Of a stretch of 64,000 nt of DNA, positions 7,767 through 17,011 are shown in pieces (the stretch's first letter is position 1; the number at the start of each line of letters is the position of its first letter). Source of the DNA: Myxococcales bacterium (GTDB taxonomy: Bacteria > Myxococcota_A > Polyangia > Polyangiales > Polyangiaceae); the NCBI GenBank assembly GCA_016703425.1, contig JADJCA010000002.1, positions 868,001-932,000 of the forward strand. Reading direction: 5' to 3'. The notes under the pieces were generated by a model, which saw nothing but the letters and a program-made list of their open reading frames with translations, did no database searches and was not told the origin of the DNA. A program made the translations under genes and the position numbers.

Positions 7767-8627
7767 ATGATGCTGACTCGCTCTCTCGCGCTCGCTGGAC
7801 TCCTAGGCGCCTTCGGCTGCGCGGGCTCGCCCGACGACACCGACACGGAGACCGGGACCGACGAGGGCGCGCTCGAGGCGGTCGGCGCCGATCGCGACGA
7901 CGACGTGGCGCACACGGCGTGGACCACGCTGGGCACGGGCGTCAGCTACAAGTCCGTCGGCGACGGCACCAGCGCCATCCTCGTCTACGGCGGCTACTCG
8001 GCGCAGGACATCTACTCGCAAAGGTGGGCCCAGGAGCTCTTCCGCGAGAAACGCGAGGCGCTCTCGCTCGGTCACATCTACGCCATTCGCGGGCCGAACC
8101 AGTCGGGCTACGCGAACCGCGAGATCCAAAACAGCCGCATCGCGGCGCACCTCGCGGCCGGTCGCGCCGCAGCGGCCCGGTCCATCGTCATCGTGGCTCA
8201 CTCGAGCGGCACCTTCGTCTCGGCGGAGCTCTTGTCGATGATGCAGGCCGGTCGCGCCGGGCCGGCGAGCGAGACGCTCGGCAAGACGAGCATCTTCCAC
8301 CTCGACGGCGGGGGAACCGGCAGCCGCCAGACGCTCTCGCAGATGGCGGGCGCGTTCTTCGTCTACGCCTGCGATAGCAACCTAGGGCAGTGCTCCAAGA
8401 ACACCTCGAGCATGAAGTGGCTCGGCCAAACCTACGCGTCGTTTGGCGGCGCCATCAAGCTCGACGCGACCGGCAGCGGCTGCAACTCGGGCGGTCTCTG
8501 GTGCTTGCACGATACACTCATCACGACCAAGCCCCACAACCCCAACATGTACGACCTTCGCCGCGACTACACGCACTTCGAGGGCTCACGCAAGGTCGTG
8601 ACGGCGTACCTCGACCGCGTGCCCTGA
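7767..8627 (+). CDS. Lipoprotein with alpha/beta-hydrolase-like domain
   Basis: 286 residues. The N-terminus is a lipoprotein signal (MLTRSLALAGLLGAFGC), then an acidic Asp/Thr linker, then a domain with an apparent nucleophile elbow VAHSSGT (Ser146) in place of GxSxG and a C-terminal His in YTHFEGSRK. Conserved-looking Cys residues in YACDSNLGQC, SGCNSGGLWC and nearby suggest disulfides in an exported protein. It is probably a surface-anchored esterase or lipase-like enzyme with unknown substrate. The in-frame start at 7686 was rejected because it puts 27 polar residues before the signal peptide. Tandem ATG codons at 7767 and 7770 are equally possible. Confidence 0.75.
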   Translation: MMLTRSLALAGLLGAFGCAGSPDDTDTETGTDEGALEAVGADRDDDVAHTAWTTLGTGVSYKSVGDGTSAILVYGGYSAQDIYSQRWAQELFREKREALSLGHIYAIRGPNQSGYANREIQNSRIAAHLAAGRAAAARSIVIVAHSSGTFVSAELLSMMQAGRAGPASETLGKTSIFHLDGGGTGSRQTLSQMAGAFFVYACDSNLGQCSKNTSSMKWLGQTYASFGGAIKLDATGSGCNSGGLWCLHDTLITTKPHNPNMYDLRRDYTHFEGSRKVVTAYLDRVP

Positions 8628-8658
8628 GGCCGGCTCCGAGCGAGACCGCCTCCACGAC

Positions 8659-10998
8659 TCAATCGATCACCTTCCACTCTTCGTCGCCGCCGCCGTGCGT
8701 TCCAGACGCGGGGGGCCGCGGCGGCGGCCGAGGCTGCCCCTCCTTCACGAAGACGATGGCCTGCGAGAGGCCTTCGTTTCGCTCCGCTTCGGAGACCTTG
8801 CCGGTGCGAAACGCGATCTCGACGAGCGAGCGGAGGTTCTTCGCCCACCCCTCGCCCACGGCGCCGCGCTCGTACATGCGATGGGCCTCGACGGGCCGCG
8901 GCAGGAGCGTCGCCAAGAACATGCTCTCGGTGAGGTTTAGCTCCTCGGGCTTTCGCGCGTAGTAGTGCTCGGAGGCGGCGCCGATGCCGTAGAGGTTGGG
9001 ACCGAACTCGATGACGTTCAGGTACAGCTCCATGAGCTCGTCCTTGGAGAACGTCTGCTCGAGGTAGTCCGTCAGCACCACCTCTTCGAGCTTTCGCGAG
9101 AGGGTCTTTTGGCGTGAGAGAAAGAGGTTCTTGGCGAGCTGCATGCTGATGGTGCTGGCGCCGCGAACGAAACGCTTGGCCTTGAGGTTGGCCACGAGCG
9201 AGTTCTTGATGGCCGCGTGATTGAAGCCGTGGTGCTTGAAGAAGGCGCCGTCCTCCGTCGTGAGGACCGCCGCCTGCATGTACGGGCTGATGAGCTCGAG
9301 AGGCGTCCAGGCGGCGCTGTCGGGCCCCGTCGTCATCTCGGCCTCCTTGCCGTCGGGCCTCACGATGCGATGAACGAAGGGCTTCCGAAAGCGCTCTCGG
9401 TCCATCGGCTTGGGCACTTCGATGAAGCGGCATCGGTCGTCGAAGCGATAGGACAGCTCGAGGTCGTCGAGCGCCGAGCTGTCGAAGACGAGGCTCCCCT
9501 GAGCGCCAAAGGTGCCGACGAAGCGGGCGCCCTTCACCGTGGGCATGAGCGCGTCGGGGACGCTGTCGATGAGCGACTGGCACGCGGTCGTTGGCACCTC
9601 GAAGCTGCCGTTGACGCGGGCCACGTCACCGGACGCCTCGAGGGTCCCGCGAAAGCGACCGCGGAACGCGCCCAGCGCCGCCTCCGCGTCGTCGATGCGG
9701 AGCCGCTTTCGGCTCTCGAAGAAGCCCGACAAGCGGAGACCTACGTCAAGGCCGTGAACCGGAGCCCGCGCCAGCCACGCGCGCTCGAGGCCGAGCCCCT
9801 TGGCCAAGACGTCCGCGTCGAAGCTCGCGGCGCCAGCCGTGTCGATCTTGAACGTCGCCTTGCCAGTGAGCTGCGCCCGCGGCACGTCGATGAGCCCGAA
9901 GGCGCCTTCCTTGACGCCCAACGTCGTGAGCGACACGGGGCCGCCGGAGAGCGTCGCGCGCAAGTCGCCGCTCGCCGTCGGCAAGTCGACGCGAGCTGAC
10001 AGCGGCGTTCCGCTCGGCGCGCCCGCTTGGGTCGCCGCGCTGGTCCGGAATTCAACCTCGACGTGCTCCGGTGACCGCATGAGCGTGAGCGCGCCGGGCC
10101 CGAGCGTGAGCTTGTCTTTCCCGCGCGTGACGACGAGCGAGAGCTGCTCCGTCTTGGCGTCGGCGCCCTCCACGAGGAGCTCGGACAAGCGCTTGGCCAT
10201 CGACTGGGCAATGGCGCGGAGCGGCGCCGCATCGGGCAACGTCACGCGCATCGGCTCGGCGGGCAACGGCGGAGACTTTTTTCCCCGCTTGGTGACGGGC
10301 GTTGGCAAAGCCGGCGGGGTAGGCTCGACGGCCGCGGTCGCCCCCGAGTCCTCTTTGGGCTCCGGCAGCACAAGCTCGAGCGACGCGCTCTCGGCCGTGA
10401 GGAGCTTGAGCTTGCGCCCCACGAGCGCGATCGACGCGCCGCGAACGTCGGCGCGCGCATCGCCACGCTCCGCGAGCACCGACGCGACCTTCACGCGGAG
10501 CTCCTCGCCGTCGCGCTCCACGCTCGCGTCTTTGAGGACCACGGTCCCGCCGCCGGGCAAGGGAATCTGCCCTTCGAGGCCGGTCACCGAGACGACCGGC
10601 GACGTGGACGTCGTGGATGCCGGTACGGCCGGTGCCGGACGGCGGGCGCGCCACGCCTCGAGCTGCAACGCGAGCTGCTCGGCGTCGCCAATCACGCGCA
10701 CCTGCCCGCCGCGCGCCGCGATGCGCGACGGGCGCCCCGACGCCTCGACGGCGATGTCGATCTCACGAAGCTCGACGTCGAGCCCCGTCACGCCTTCGAG
10801 GCCCACGCGTACGCCCTTGAGGTGCGCAGAAAAAAAGCCGAGGCGTGCGCTCCCGACGTCGACGACGAAGCCGCGCGCCTGCCCTTCCGCGATGGCGCGA
10901 CGCTTCAGCCAGGAGGCCGACCCGGCGTAGGCCCCGGCCGCCGCGATCAAGAGGACGGAGAGACCAATGGCCAGGCGGGCGGGGTACGGCAAGCGCAT
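8659..10998 (-). CDS. Peptidoglycan transglycosylase (GT51) with large extracytoplasmic domain
   Basis: Polymerises lipid II into glycan strands. The 779-residue protein starts at the ATG at 10998: short cytoplasmic tip, one membrane helix (LAIGLSVLLIAAAGAYAGSA), about 480 residues of periplasmic beta-rich sequence, then a GT51 domain. The catalytic Glu582 lies in TTEDGAFFKHHGF and the second signature is RGASTISMQLAKN. No transpeptidase domain follows; the C-terminus is a Pro-rich tail. The middle region resembles AsmA/DUF748-type beta sheets (repeated measures such as VDVGSARLGFFSAHLKGVRV), but that is a resemblance only. Monofunctional transglycosylases are normally about 230-270 residues, so this is an unusual architecture. 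The longer frame to 11538 lacks a signal and overlaps the divergent neighbour. Confidence 0.88.
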   Translation of the reverse strand: MRLPYPARLAIGLSVLLIAAAGAYAGSASWLKRRAIAEGQARGFVVDVGSARLGFFSAHLKGVRVGLEGVTGLDVELREIDIAVEASGRPSRIAARGGQVRVIGDAEQLALQLEAWRARRPAPAVPASTTSTSPVVSVTGLEGQIPLPGGGTVVLKDASVERDGEELRVKVASVLAERGDARADVRGASIALVGRKLKLLTAESASLELVLPEPKEDSGATAAVEPTPPALPTPVTKRGKKSPPLPAEPMRVTLPDAAPLRAIAQSMAKRLSELLVEGADAKTEQLSLVVTRGKDKLTLGPGALTLMRSPEHVEVEFRTSAATQAGAPSGTPLSARVDLPTASGDLRATLSGGPVSLTTLGVKEGAFGLIDVPRAQLTGKATFKIDTAGAASFDADVLAKGLGLERAWLARAPVHGLDVGLRLSGFFESRKRLRIDDAEAALGAFRGRFRGTLEASGDVARVNGSFEVPTTACQSLIDSVPDALMPTVKGARFVGTFGAQGSLVFDSSALDDLELSYRFDDRCRFIEVPKPMDRERFRKPFVHRIVRPDGKEAEMTTGPDSAAWTPLELISPYMQAAVLTTEDGAFFKHHGFNHAAIKNSLVANLKAKRFVRGASTISMQLAKNLFLSRQKTLSRKLEEVVLTDYLEQTFSKDELMELYLNVIEFGPNLYGIGAASEHYYARKPEELNLTESMFLATLLPRPVEAHRMYERGAVGEGWAKNLRSLVEIAFRTGKVSEAERNEGLSQAIVFVKEGQPRPPPRPPASGTHGGGDEEWKVID

Positions 10999-11083
10999 GG
11001 CGGCCCCAAGATAACGCCCCAGACGCGAAACGTAAGCCCGGCTTTCTTCCGCGGCGCGCCGGCCTCGCGCGGTACCCTGTGGC

Positions 11084-11926
11084 GTGGTCGCGCGTTGGTT
11101 TGCCGTTGGCGCGTCGTTCGCGCTCCTGTCGACGCCGCTGGCCCTCGCCGCGTGTTCGCTGCTCGTCGACGCCTCGGGCCTCGACGACGCCCCGAGCCGC
11201 GGCGCCGATGGCGGCGCCGACGCGGTGGCCGATGCGGCCATCTTTGACGGCGCGTCGGGCCCGAGCCCGAGCGACGCGGGCGGCGACGTGCTCGTCGCGA
11301 CGAGTGATGCGTGCTCGAGCCACACGTTCTGCGACACCTTCGACGAGGCGCCGCTCGGCGCCCTCTGGAGCACGAGCACGTTCTCCGGCGGCGGCGAGCT
11401 CGCGCTCGAAACGAACCCCTCACGCTCCGGTGCGAATTCGTTGGCCGTCAACGTGCCAACCAGCAGCGCGCGCGCGTTCCTCGAAAAGACCCTCATGGTG
11501 CCCGGCGGCGCGACCACCGTGCGCGCAGGCTTCTCCATCTTCCCGGAGAGCTACCCTGGCGACGGCGCAGCGTTGCGCCTGACGGCAAAGTCGACCACCG
11601 GCGTCGCCGCCGATCTGTTGTTCATCATGGTGGCGCCCGACTCGCTGCTTCACGTTTCCGAGCCGCTATCCGACGGCAGCTACATGATCGAAGACCTGAC
11701 GGCGCCAACGTTCCCGCTTAACGATTGGACGACGTGCGTCCTCACGCTGAGCTACCCGCAGAACTCCGCCGCGCGCGTGGATCTCGTTTGCGATCACGGC
11801 GAGCTTCACGGCCAACTTCAGCTTCGCAAGTTGCCCATCGGCGAGGTGTCGCTCGCGGTCGGCTACGAACGCCTAGAGGGTAGCGCCCACTTGCACTTCG
11901 ACGACGTGTGGCTCGACGCGCCGTAG
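11084..11926 (+). CDS. Secreted lipoprotein, possible concanavalin-like domain
   Basis: 280 residues from GTG 11084. The signal peptide ends in the lipobox LAAC, followed by an Asp/Gly/Ala linker and a domain of about 190 residues. That domain contains CSSHTFCDTFDEAP at its start and alternating beta-type sequence ending in LHFDDVWLDAP. The pattern (a Phe-Cys-Asp-x-Phe-Asp entry, then paired strands, then FDDVxLD) resembles LamG/concanavalin-like carbohydrate-binding domains of exported myxobacterial proteins. This is inference from pattern, and no catalytic residues can be named. It is transcribed divergently from the transglycosylase gene, with 85 bp between the starts. Confidence 0.7.
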   Translation: MVARWFAVGASFALLSTPLALAACSLLVDASGLDDAPSRGADGGADAVADAAIFDGASGPSPSDAGGDVLVATSDACSSHTFCDTFDEAPLGALWSTSTFSGGGELALETNPSRSGANSLAVNVPTSSARAFLEKTLMVPGGATTVRAGFSIFPESYPGDGAALRLTAKSTTGVAADLLFIMVAPDSLLHVSEPLSDGSYMIEDLTAPTFPLNDWTTCVLTLSYPQNSAARVDLVCDHGELHGQLQLRKLPIGEVSLAVGYERLEGSAHLHFDDVWLDAP

Positions 11927-12090
11927 CGACCCTCGCTCCTATGTAGCCCCCGCTGCCGCGGTGCGACTCCGTCGTCGCATGCGACCTCAATGACGCGGCG
12001 GGTGGAAACGAACGGCGCTGAATCCGCGCGCGGACCGTTCATCAGTCTCGCCTCCGCTCGATGGCACCGTAGCTGCACGCATGCCGCGGC

Positions 12091-13932
12091 ATGCACACGA
12101 GGTCGCAGCGCGCGTGGCTCTTGGCGCTTGCAACAGCGTGCGGAGCGACGCCGACGGGCACGGCCGACCCGGTGCCGAGAGCGGGCGCCGGCGTTGACGC
12201 GTCCTCGCCGATCAGGCCCGCAGGCGCGCCCACGGGGCCCGACGCGGCGCTAGACGGCGGCGGCTGCGCGCAGCTTGGTGCAAGGTGCACGGCTTGGAAC
12301 GTGCGCGGCTCATGCGTCGTGGACGGCAGCGGCGTGCGGTGGGCCGAAGAGCTCTGCGCCGGCGGCTGTTACCTTGGCCAGTGTTCGCCGGACCGATGCA
12401 GCGACGAGTGCGCCCTCGGCGACGTCGCCGCGAGTGGCACGTGCCGCCTCTACGACCTCGCCACGAAGGGGGCCATCGCCGCGTTGCCCACAAAGAACCT
12501 CGCCGACCGCGCTCGCGACTACGAAGCGTCGCTCGCGCGCCTCGCGCTGCGCCATGGCGCTGTCTTGGACCCGATGTACACAGACGCGACGCGAACCACC
12601 GTGGCGAGCTTCGGCGGCGGCGGCGACGCATCGATTTGGACCGGCACCGCGCTAGCGGCCGAGGCGTTGCGACTCATGGCGACCGGCTCACCGGACGCGG
12701 AGGCGCGGCTTGGCGAACACGTGACGACGCTTCACCGCGCCTTCCGCATCAGCGGCGAGCCGGGGTTTCTCGCGCGCCTCGTCTTGCCAGGTGCCAATCT
12801 CCTGCCCATCGAGGTCTTCGACTGCAAAGACTCGCGGTGGCACTGCAACGTCAACTACGAGGGCCAGGCCTTTCATTTCATGGGCGACACGAGCCGCGAC
12901 CAATACACGGGCGCCGTGCTCGGGCTCGCGCTCGCCTACGAAGCGACGAACGATGAGGGCGTGCGCAGCGCCGTGCGCGACGACCTCGTCACGTTGGCCT
13001 TCGAGCTCATGAAGGTGCGCGCTGTCCCGGTGCGCGCTGAGCTGACCGTCGGCGGAATCCCGCTCAGCGTCGAAAAGACGCTCACCGTCGAGAACGTCAT
13101 CCTGAGCCCGTCAGAAATGGTCTCGGGCAAGGTGCACCTGTCGGGCGACGTCGCCGGCGGCGCTGGCGAATTCCGGGGCATGCGGGAGTTTTTCCCCGAC
13201 TTGCGCGTCCTCGTCGAACCGCTGACGGGGCTGCCGGTGCCGATCCCCCGGGCCGCGTCGGCGATGATGCTCGGCGCGTTTTTTCGAAGCGCGCTCCGCG
13301 CCACCTCGGGCGTCGCCAACAGGGCGACGGAGCACCAGCAGCTTCTCAGCTACTACGAGCACCATGCGCCCGGCTGGCTCGACACCGCGGCGAAGTGGTC
13401 CCTCGAGAACACCGGCTGCGACGACACCTATTACCCGAACCACTTCGCGTTCATCATGGCGTACCTCTGGGCGCGGCTCGAGGACGACGCTGTGCTCGGC
13501 GCGCGCATCCGAAACGAGGTCCTCCACGAGCGCTTGTGGGACGCCCTCAAGAACGACGCGAACGTCTATTTTGCGTACCTCTGGGCCGGGGCACGGCAGG
13601 TGGCCCAGACCGATCCCAACGTCGTGTCGGCGAGCGCTGCGCTCGCGACGTTCCCCGCGGGCCCGCGCGTCCGCGAACCGCGCGACGTTCGGCTGAAGTA
13701 TCCGGCGGCCGCATCGTGCAGCGCGCCCCCCATGAGCACGGCGGCCCTCTCGCCCGGCGATCGCCCGGTGACCGACTTCATGTGGCAGCGTTCGCCTCGC
13801 GTCACCTTCGACCCGGGCGATCCGCGGGTCGTGTTCCCGGGCGTCGACTTCCTCGTGGCCTATTGGGCCGGACGAGCGCATGGCCTCATGGCGGACGACC
13901 GCCCCGGCACTTGCGCGCGCTGGATGCCGTAG
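12091..13932 (+). CDS. Large secreted lipoprotein, probably alpha/alpha-toroid fold
   Basis: 613 residues. A lipoprotein signal (lipobox LATAC) and a Pro/Ala linker are followed by a Cys-rich region with eight or more Cys (for example CAQLGARC, CAGGCYLGQC, CSDECALG). Then comes a long helical domain with aromatic, Asp and His clusters such as RWHCNVNYEGQAFHFMGD, HHAPGWLDTAAKW and DDTYYPNHFAFIMAYLWARL. Repeated helix pairs with conserved Trp/His/Asp residues suggest a six-hairpin-type fold as in secreted glycan hydrolases or lyases. I cannot assign a family or catalytic residues. It stands alone between convergent or unlinked genes. Confidence 0.65.
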   Translation: MHTRSQRAWLLALATACGATPTGTADPVPRAGAGVDASSPIRPAGAPTGPDAALDGGGCAQLGARCTAWNVRGSCVVDGSGVRWAEELCAGGCYLGQCSPDRCSDECALGDVAASGTCRLYDLATKGAIAALPTKNLADRARDYEASLARLALRHGAVLDPMYTDATRTTVASFGGGGDASIWTGTALAAEALRLMATGSPDAEARLGEHVTTLHRAFRISGEPGFLARLVLPGANLLPIEVFDCKDSRWHCNVNYEGQAFHFMGDTSRDQYTGAVLGLALAYEATNDEGVRSAVRDDLVTLAFELMKVRAVPVRAELTVGGIPLSVEKTLTVENVILSPSEMVSGKVHLSGDVAGGAGEFRGMREFFPDLRVLVEPLTGLPVPIPRAASAMMLGAFFRSALRATSGVANRATEHQQLLSYYEHHAPGWLDTAAKWSLENTGCDDTYYPNHFAFIMAYLWARLEDDAVLGARIRNEVLHERLWDALKNDANVYFAYLWAGARQVAQTDPNVVSASAALATFPAGPRVREPRDVRLKYPAAASCSAPPMSTAALSPGDRPVTDFMWQRSPRVTFDPGDPRVVFPGVDFLVAYWAGRAHGLMADDRPGTCARWMP

Positions 13933-13963
13933 CTCAGGCCCTCCGGGACTATGATCCCGCGCC

Positions 13964-15130
13964 GTGACCGCGCGACGACAAGCTCTGTGGCTGCTGGTCC
14001 TCTCTGTCACGTTGCACGTGCTCGCCTGGGCGCGCGACGCGCACGCCCACGACACGCTCGAGGACCGGCTCGAGCTCGACGCGCGGAGCGCCGTCATCAC
14101 TGTGCGCGTCGCGAGCTCGCTCGCCACGGTTGTGGCGTCTCTTCCGCAAGTGCCCGGACGAACGCCGCGCGAAGGCGCGTTCCTATCGGAAGGGGAGCTC
14201 GGGGCCGCGGCCCGCGAGCACGCGACGTACCTCGAGGGTCATCTGTCATTTGACGTCGGCGGGCGCCCCGCTCGCGCGCGCGCCGTTGCGACGACCCTAG
14301 CCCCTCCGTTCGCGAGGCCCGTGCACACGCGCGCCGACGCGCGCTCGCAGCTCGTCGTCGTGGACATGGTCGTCGGCGACGCCACGTCGGCGCGCGACGG
14401 CGCGCGAAAGCTCCGACTCACGTCGTCGATGCTGCTCGACGTCGACACGAAGGGACACGGCGTGACGCATGTCTACGTTGTCGGGGCCAAGACCGCGCTC
14501 GGCGAGAGCACCGACATCGCGAGGGCCGGCGAAGCGCTCACCATCGACCTCGCCACCCCGCGCTCGGCTACGCGCCTCTTCTGGGAGTTCGCGACGCTCG
14601 GCGCGCGGCACGTCGCCTTCGGCGTCGACCATCTACTCTTCGTGGTCGCCATCACGCTGGGAGCTCGCTCGCTCGGCAAGCTCGCGATCTTCGTCTTCGC
14701 GTTCACCGCCGCGCACGCGCTGAGCCTCACGCTCGTCGCCACGGGTCTCTTCCTGCCGTCGGGGCGCGTCATCGAGCCGCTCATCGGCGCGTCGATCGCC
14801 CTTGCGGCCCTCGCCTCTGGCGACGCGAGGAGAGCGCGAGCGAGCGACGTCATGGTCCCGGCCCTCTTGGCGTTCGCGTTCGGCCTGGTTCACGGGTTGG
14901 CCTTTGCCGAGGGTCTGAGGGAGGCGCTCGCCGGCGATCGAGACGCCCTCGTCGGGTCGGTCTTGGCGTTCACGCTCGGCGTCGAGGTCGTTCAGCAACT
15001 CCTGGCCGTGGTCACCTTTGGCGCCGCCGCTCAAGCTCGACGGCGTGCGCCTCGCGCCCTCGCCGCGGCCCGCGCCCTCTTGGTGGTGCTCGGCGTCGCG
15101 TTCGCCGCGCGCGCCCTGTGGGGAAAATGA
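13964..15130 (+). CDS. HupE/UreJ-family membrane protein
   Basis: 388 residues from GTG 13964. After a signal-like N-terminus there is an extracytoplasmic domain of about 190 residues, then six or so membrane segments carrying the family's His signatures: GARHVAFGVDHLLFV, FTAAHALSLTL and GLVHGLAFAEGL. HupE/UreJ_2 proteins are thought to move nickel or related metal ions, but many members, like this one, are found without hydrogenase or urease genes. No such enzyme is encoded in the window. Only the LarA-like protein at 53458 might need nickel, and it is far away. Confidence 0.85.
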   Translation: MTARRQALWLLVLSVTLHVLAWARDAHAHDTLEDRLELDARSAVITVRVASSLATVVASLPQVPGRTPREGAFLSEGELGAAAREHATYLEGHLSFDVGGRPARARAVATTLAPPFARPVHTRADARSQLVVVDMVVGDATSARDGARKLRLTSSMLLDVDTKGHGVTHVYVVGAKTALGESTDIARAGEALTIDLATPRSATRLFWEFATLGARHVAFGVDHLLFVVAITLGARSLGKLAIFVFAFTAAHALSLTLVATGLFLPSGRVIEPLIGASIALAALASGDARRARASDVMVPALLAFAFGLVHGLAFAEGLREALAGDRDALVGSVLAFTLGVEVVQQLLAVVTFGAAAQARRRAPRALAAARALLVVLGVAFAARALWGK

Positions 15131-15293
15131 CCTGGCCTTCGTGCGTGTAGACAAAAGGGCGTAGCAAAAAGGAACAAAAGCGCGATCCGGGCGCCTCCGC
15201 GGTGCGTATGCCTCTTGCCGTGAGAGACGTAGCCGGAGATTCTTCGCGCGTGTTGGACTCCCAGACAAGCCCTCGAACGCCGGGTCGCCGTTC

Positions 15294-15959
15294 ATGAGCG
15301 TCGGCTACGATCGGGCACACCGCTCCCTCGAGTACACGATGATGGCCAGTCACCTGGCCTTGACGCTGGTCGTGGCGAAGCGCTGGGTCGCAACCAGCAC
15401 CGGCTGGGTGGACGTCGCGCTCGCCGTCATCATGGCGCCGCTCTCGTGCCTCATGGCGGACGTCGCGTCAGGCGTCGTCCACTTCCTGGCGGATCGATAC
15501 GGCTCGCTCGAGACGCCATTCTTGGGCCCGAACGTGCTGCGGTCCTTTCGCGAGCACCACGACGAGCCGTTGGCGATCGTCGAACACGATTTCGTAACCT
15601 TGACCGGCGACGTCTGCCTCGCGACGGTGCCGTTTCTCGGCATCGCGCTCTTGGTGCTGCACGGCGACACGCCGCTCGAGCGCGTCGGCCTAGCGGTCGC
15701 CGCCTTCACGGCCGCGTTGGGCGCTACGACGAGCCTCTTTCACAAATGGGCTCACGCCCCCAACGTGCCTCGCGTCGTTGGCTTCCTCCAGCGGCACGGG
15801 TTGTTGCTCTCGCAAGCGCGCCACGCCGAACACCACCGAGCGCCCTACGACAAAGCGTTCTCCATCACCAACGGGTGGGCCGACCGCTGGCTTCACTTGT
15901 CGCACTGGCTGATGCGCATGGAGCGACGCCTCGGCCGCGCCGACTCCCCCGCGCCGTAG
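15294..15959 (+). CDS. CarF/TMEM189-type plasmanylethanolamine desaturase (lipid desaturase)
   Basis: Members of this family (Myxococcus CarF, animal TMEM189/PEDS1) introduce the vinyl-ether double bond of plasmalogens, using a di-iron centre held by His residues. The 221-residue protein keeps the expected pattern: H63 in SGVVHFLADRYGS, H88-H89 in FREHHDEP, H98, H150 and H154 in FHKWAHAPN, and H177, H180, H181 in RHAEHHRAPYDKAFS. Four hydrophobic segments can be seen. It is shorter than CarF (about 280 residues), mainly at the ends. In Myxococcus the product is needed for the singlet-oxygen signal that induces carotenogenesis. An ElbD-like ether-lipid enzyme is encoded at 36556-41307, which would supply the substrate. 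Confidence 0.88.
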   Translation: MSVGYDRAHRSLEYTMMASHLALTLVVAKRWVATSTGWVDVALAVIMAPLSCLMADVASGVVHFLADRYGSLETPFLGPNVLRSFREHHDEPLAIVEHDFVTLTGDVCLATVPFLGIALLVLHGDTPLERVGLAVAAFTAALGATTSLFHKWAHAPNVPRVVGFLQRHGLLLSQARHAEHHRAPYDKAFSITNGWADRWLHLSHWLMRMERRLGRADSPAP

Positions 15960-16030
15960 CGCTAACGCCCCGCCGGCGCGAACCTCAGGCGCGTCAGTTT
16001 AGACGACCGATCGGCTATGCTCGCCGCTTC

Positions 16031-16930
16031 ATGAAGCGGCTTGAACGGCTCTCGACCTTGTGGGGGTGGCTCCCGGCCTTTCGGGCCGTGGCTGAAGTGG
16101 GGGGCGTGCGGCGCGCCGCCACGATCTTGCGCACGAGCCCGTCGGCGCTCTCGCGCGCCGTCTCCCAGCTCGAACAAGAGGTCGGCGCGCCGCTCTTCGA
16201 GCGCGGCGGCCAGAAGCTCGTCCTCACACGCGCCGGCAGCGATCTGTTGGCGCGCACGCGCGAGGCGATGCGCCGCATCGACGACGTTTTGTCGGCCTCA
16301 CCGCGCTGGGATTCCTATTTGCTCATGGGCACCAACCACCCCTGGCTTCTCGCGTTCGTCGAAGACGCCGTCGTCGAGCTCGCGACGGCGCAGACCGACT
16401 GGTCCTTCGAGGCCTCGCTCGTGGGAACGGACGACGCCGCGGCGGCGCTCACGAGCGGCCGCATCGACATCGGCCTCTTCACGATGCCCGTGGAGCACGC
16501 CTCCGTCGAAACCGTGGCCGAGCTGAAGGTGGAGCTGGGCGTCTTCGCGCCGCGCGAGCACGCACTCGCCGCTCGACCCGCGCCGCTGCCCGTCGCTGAA
16601 CTCTCCGAGCACCACTTCGTCGCGCCCACCGCGGGCCCCGACTTCGACAGCGACGACGGCTTCCCCAAAGACGTGACGAGGCGCGTTCGCGTCTCGGTCA
16701 CCTCGATGGCCGCGGCGGCGCGGGCCGCGACCGGCGGGCTGCTCGTCGTGCTACCGCGCAACACGGCGCGGGCAACGGCGCGCGACCTTGGCAAGGGCCT
16801 CGTCGAGATCGCGACAACGCCGGAGTTGGCTCCGCTCACGTGGGTCGTGTCGGCGCGCAAGGGCGCCGACGCCGACGCCATCGGACGCGCGGCTTCTTCG
16901 CTGAAGAAGAGACTCGGCGGCGCGCCTTAA
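16031..16930 (+). CDS. LysR-family transcriptional regulator
   Basis: 299 residues. The N-terminal winged helix reads FRAVAEVGGVRRAATILRTS followed by PSALSRAVSQLEQEVGAPLF, a standard LysR HTH. The effector domain of about 200 residues follows. The start is the ATG at 16031; the longer open frame overlaps the CarF-like gene and is an artefact. Three variations are notable: the leader MKRLERLSTLWGW is longer than usual, no obvious target gene is divergently placed, and the neighbour downstream is convergent. Target and effector are unknown. Confidence 0.9.
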   Translation: MKRLERLSTLWGWLPAFRAVAEVGGVRRAATILRTSPSALSRAVSQLEQEVGAPLFERGGQKLVLTRAGSDLLARTREAMRRIDDVLSASPRWDSYLLMGTNHPWLLAFVEDAVVELATAQTDWSFEASLVGTDDAAAALTSGRIDIGLFTMPVEHASVETVAELKVELGVFAPREHALAARPAPLPVAELSEHHFVAPTAGPDFDSDDGFPKDVTRRVRVSVTSMAAAARAATGGLLVVLPRNTARATARDLGKGLVEIATTPELAPLTWVVSARKGADADAIGRAASSLKKRLGGAP

Positions 16931-17011
16931 TGGGGTGAGTCAGACACTCGTCCGCCCCTCGACTCGCTCCACATCCCATCCCGACGCGAGGCGAATCGTT
17001 GGTTCGCCTCA

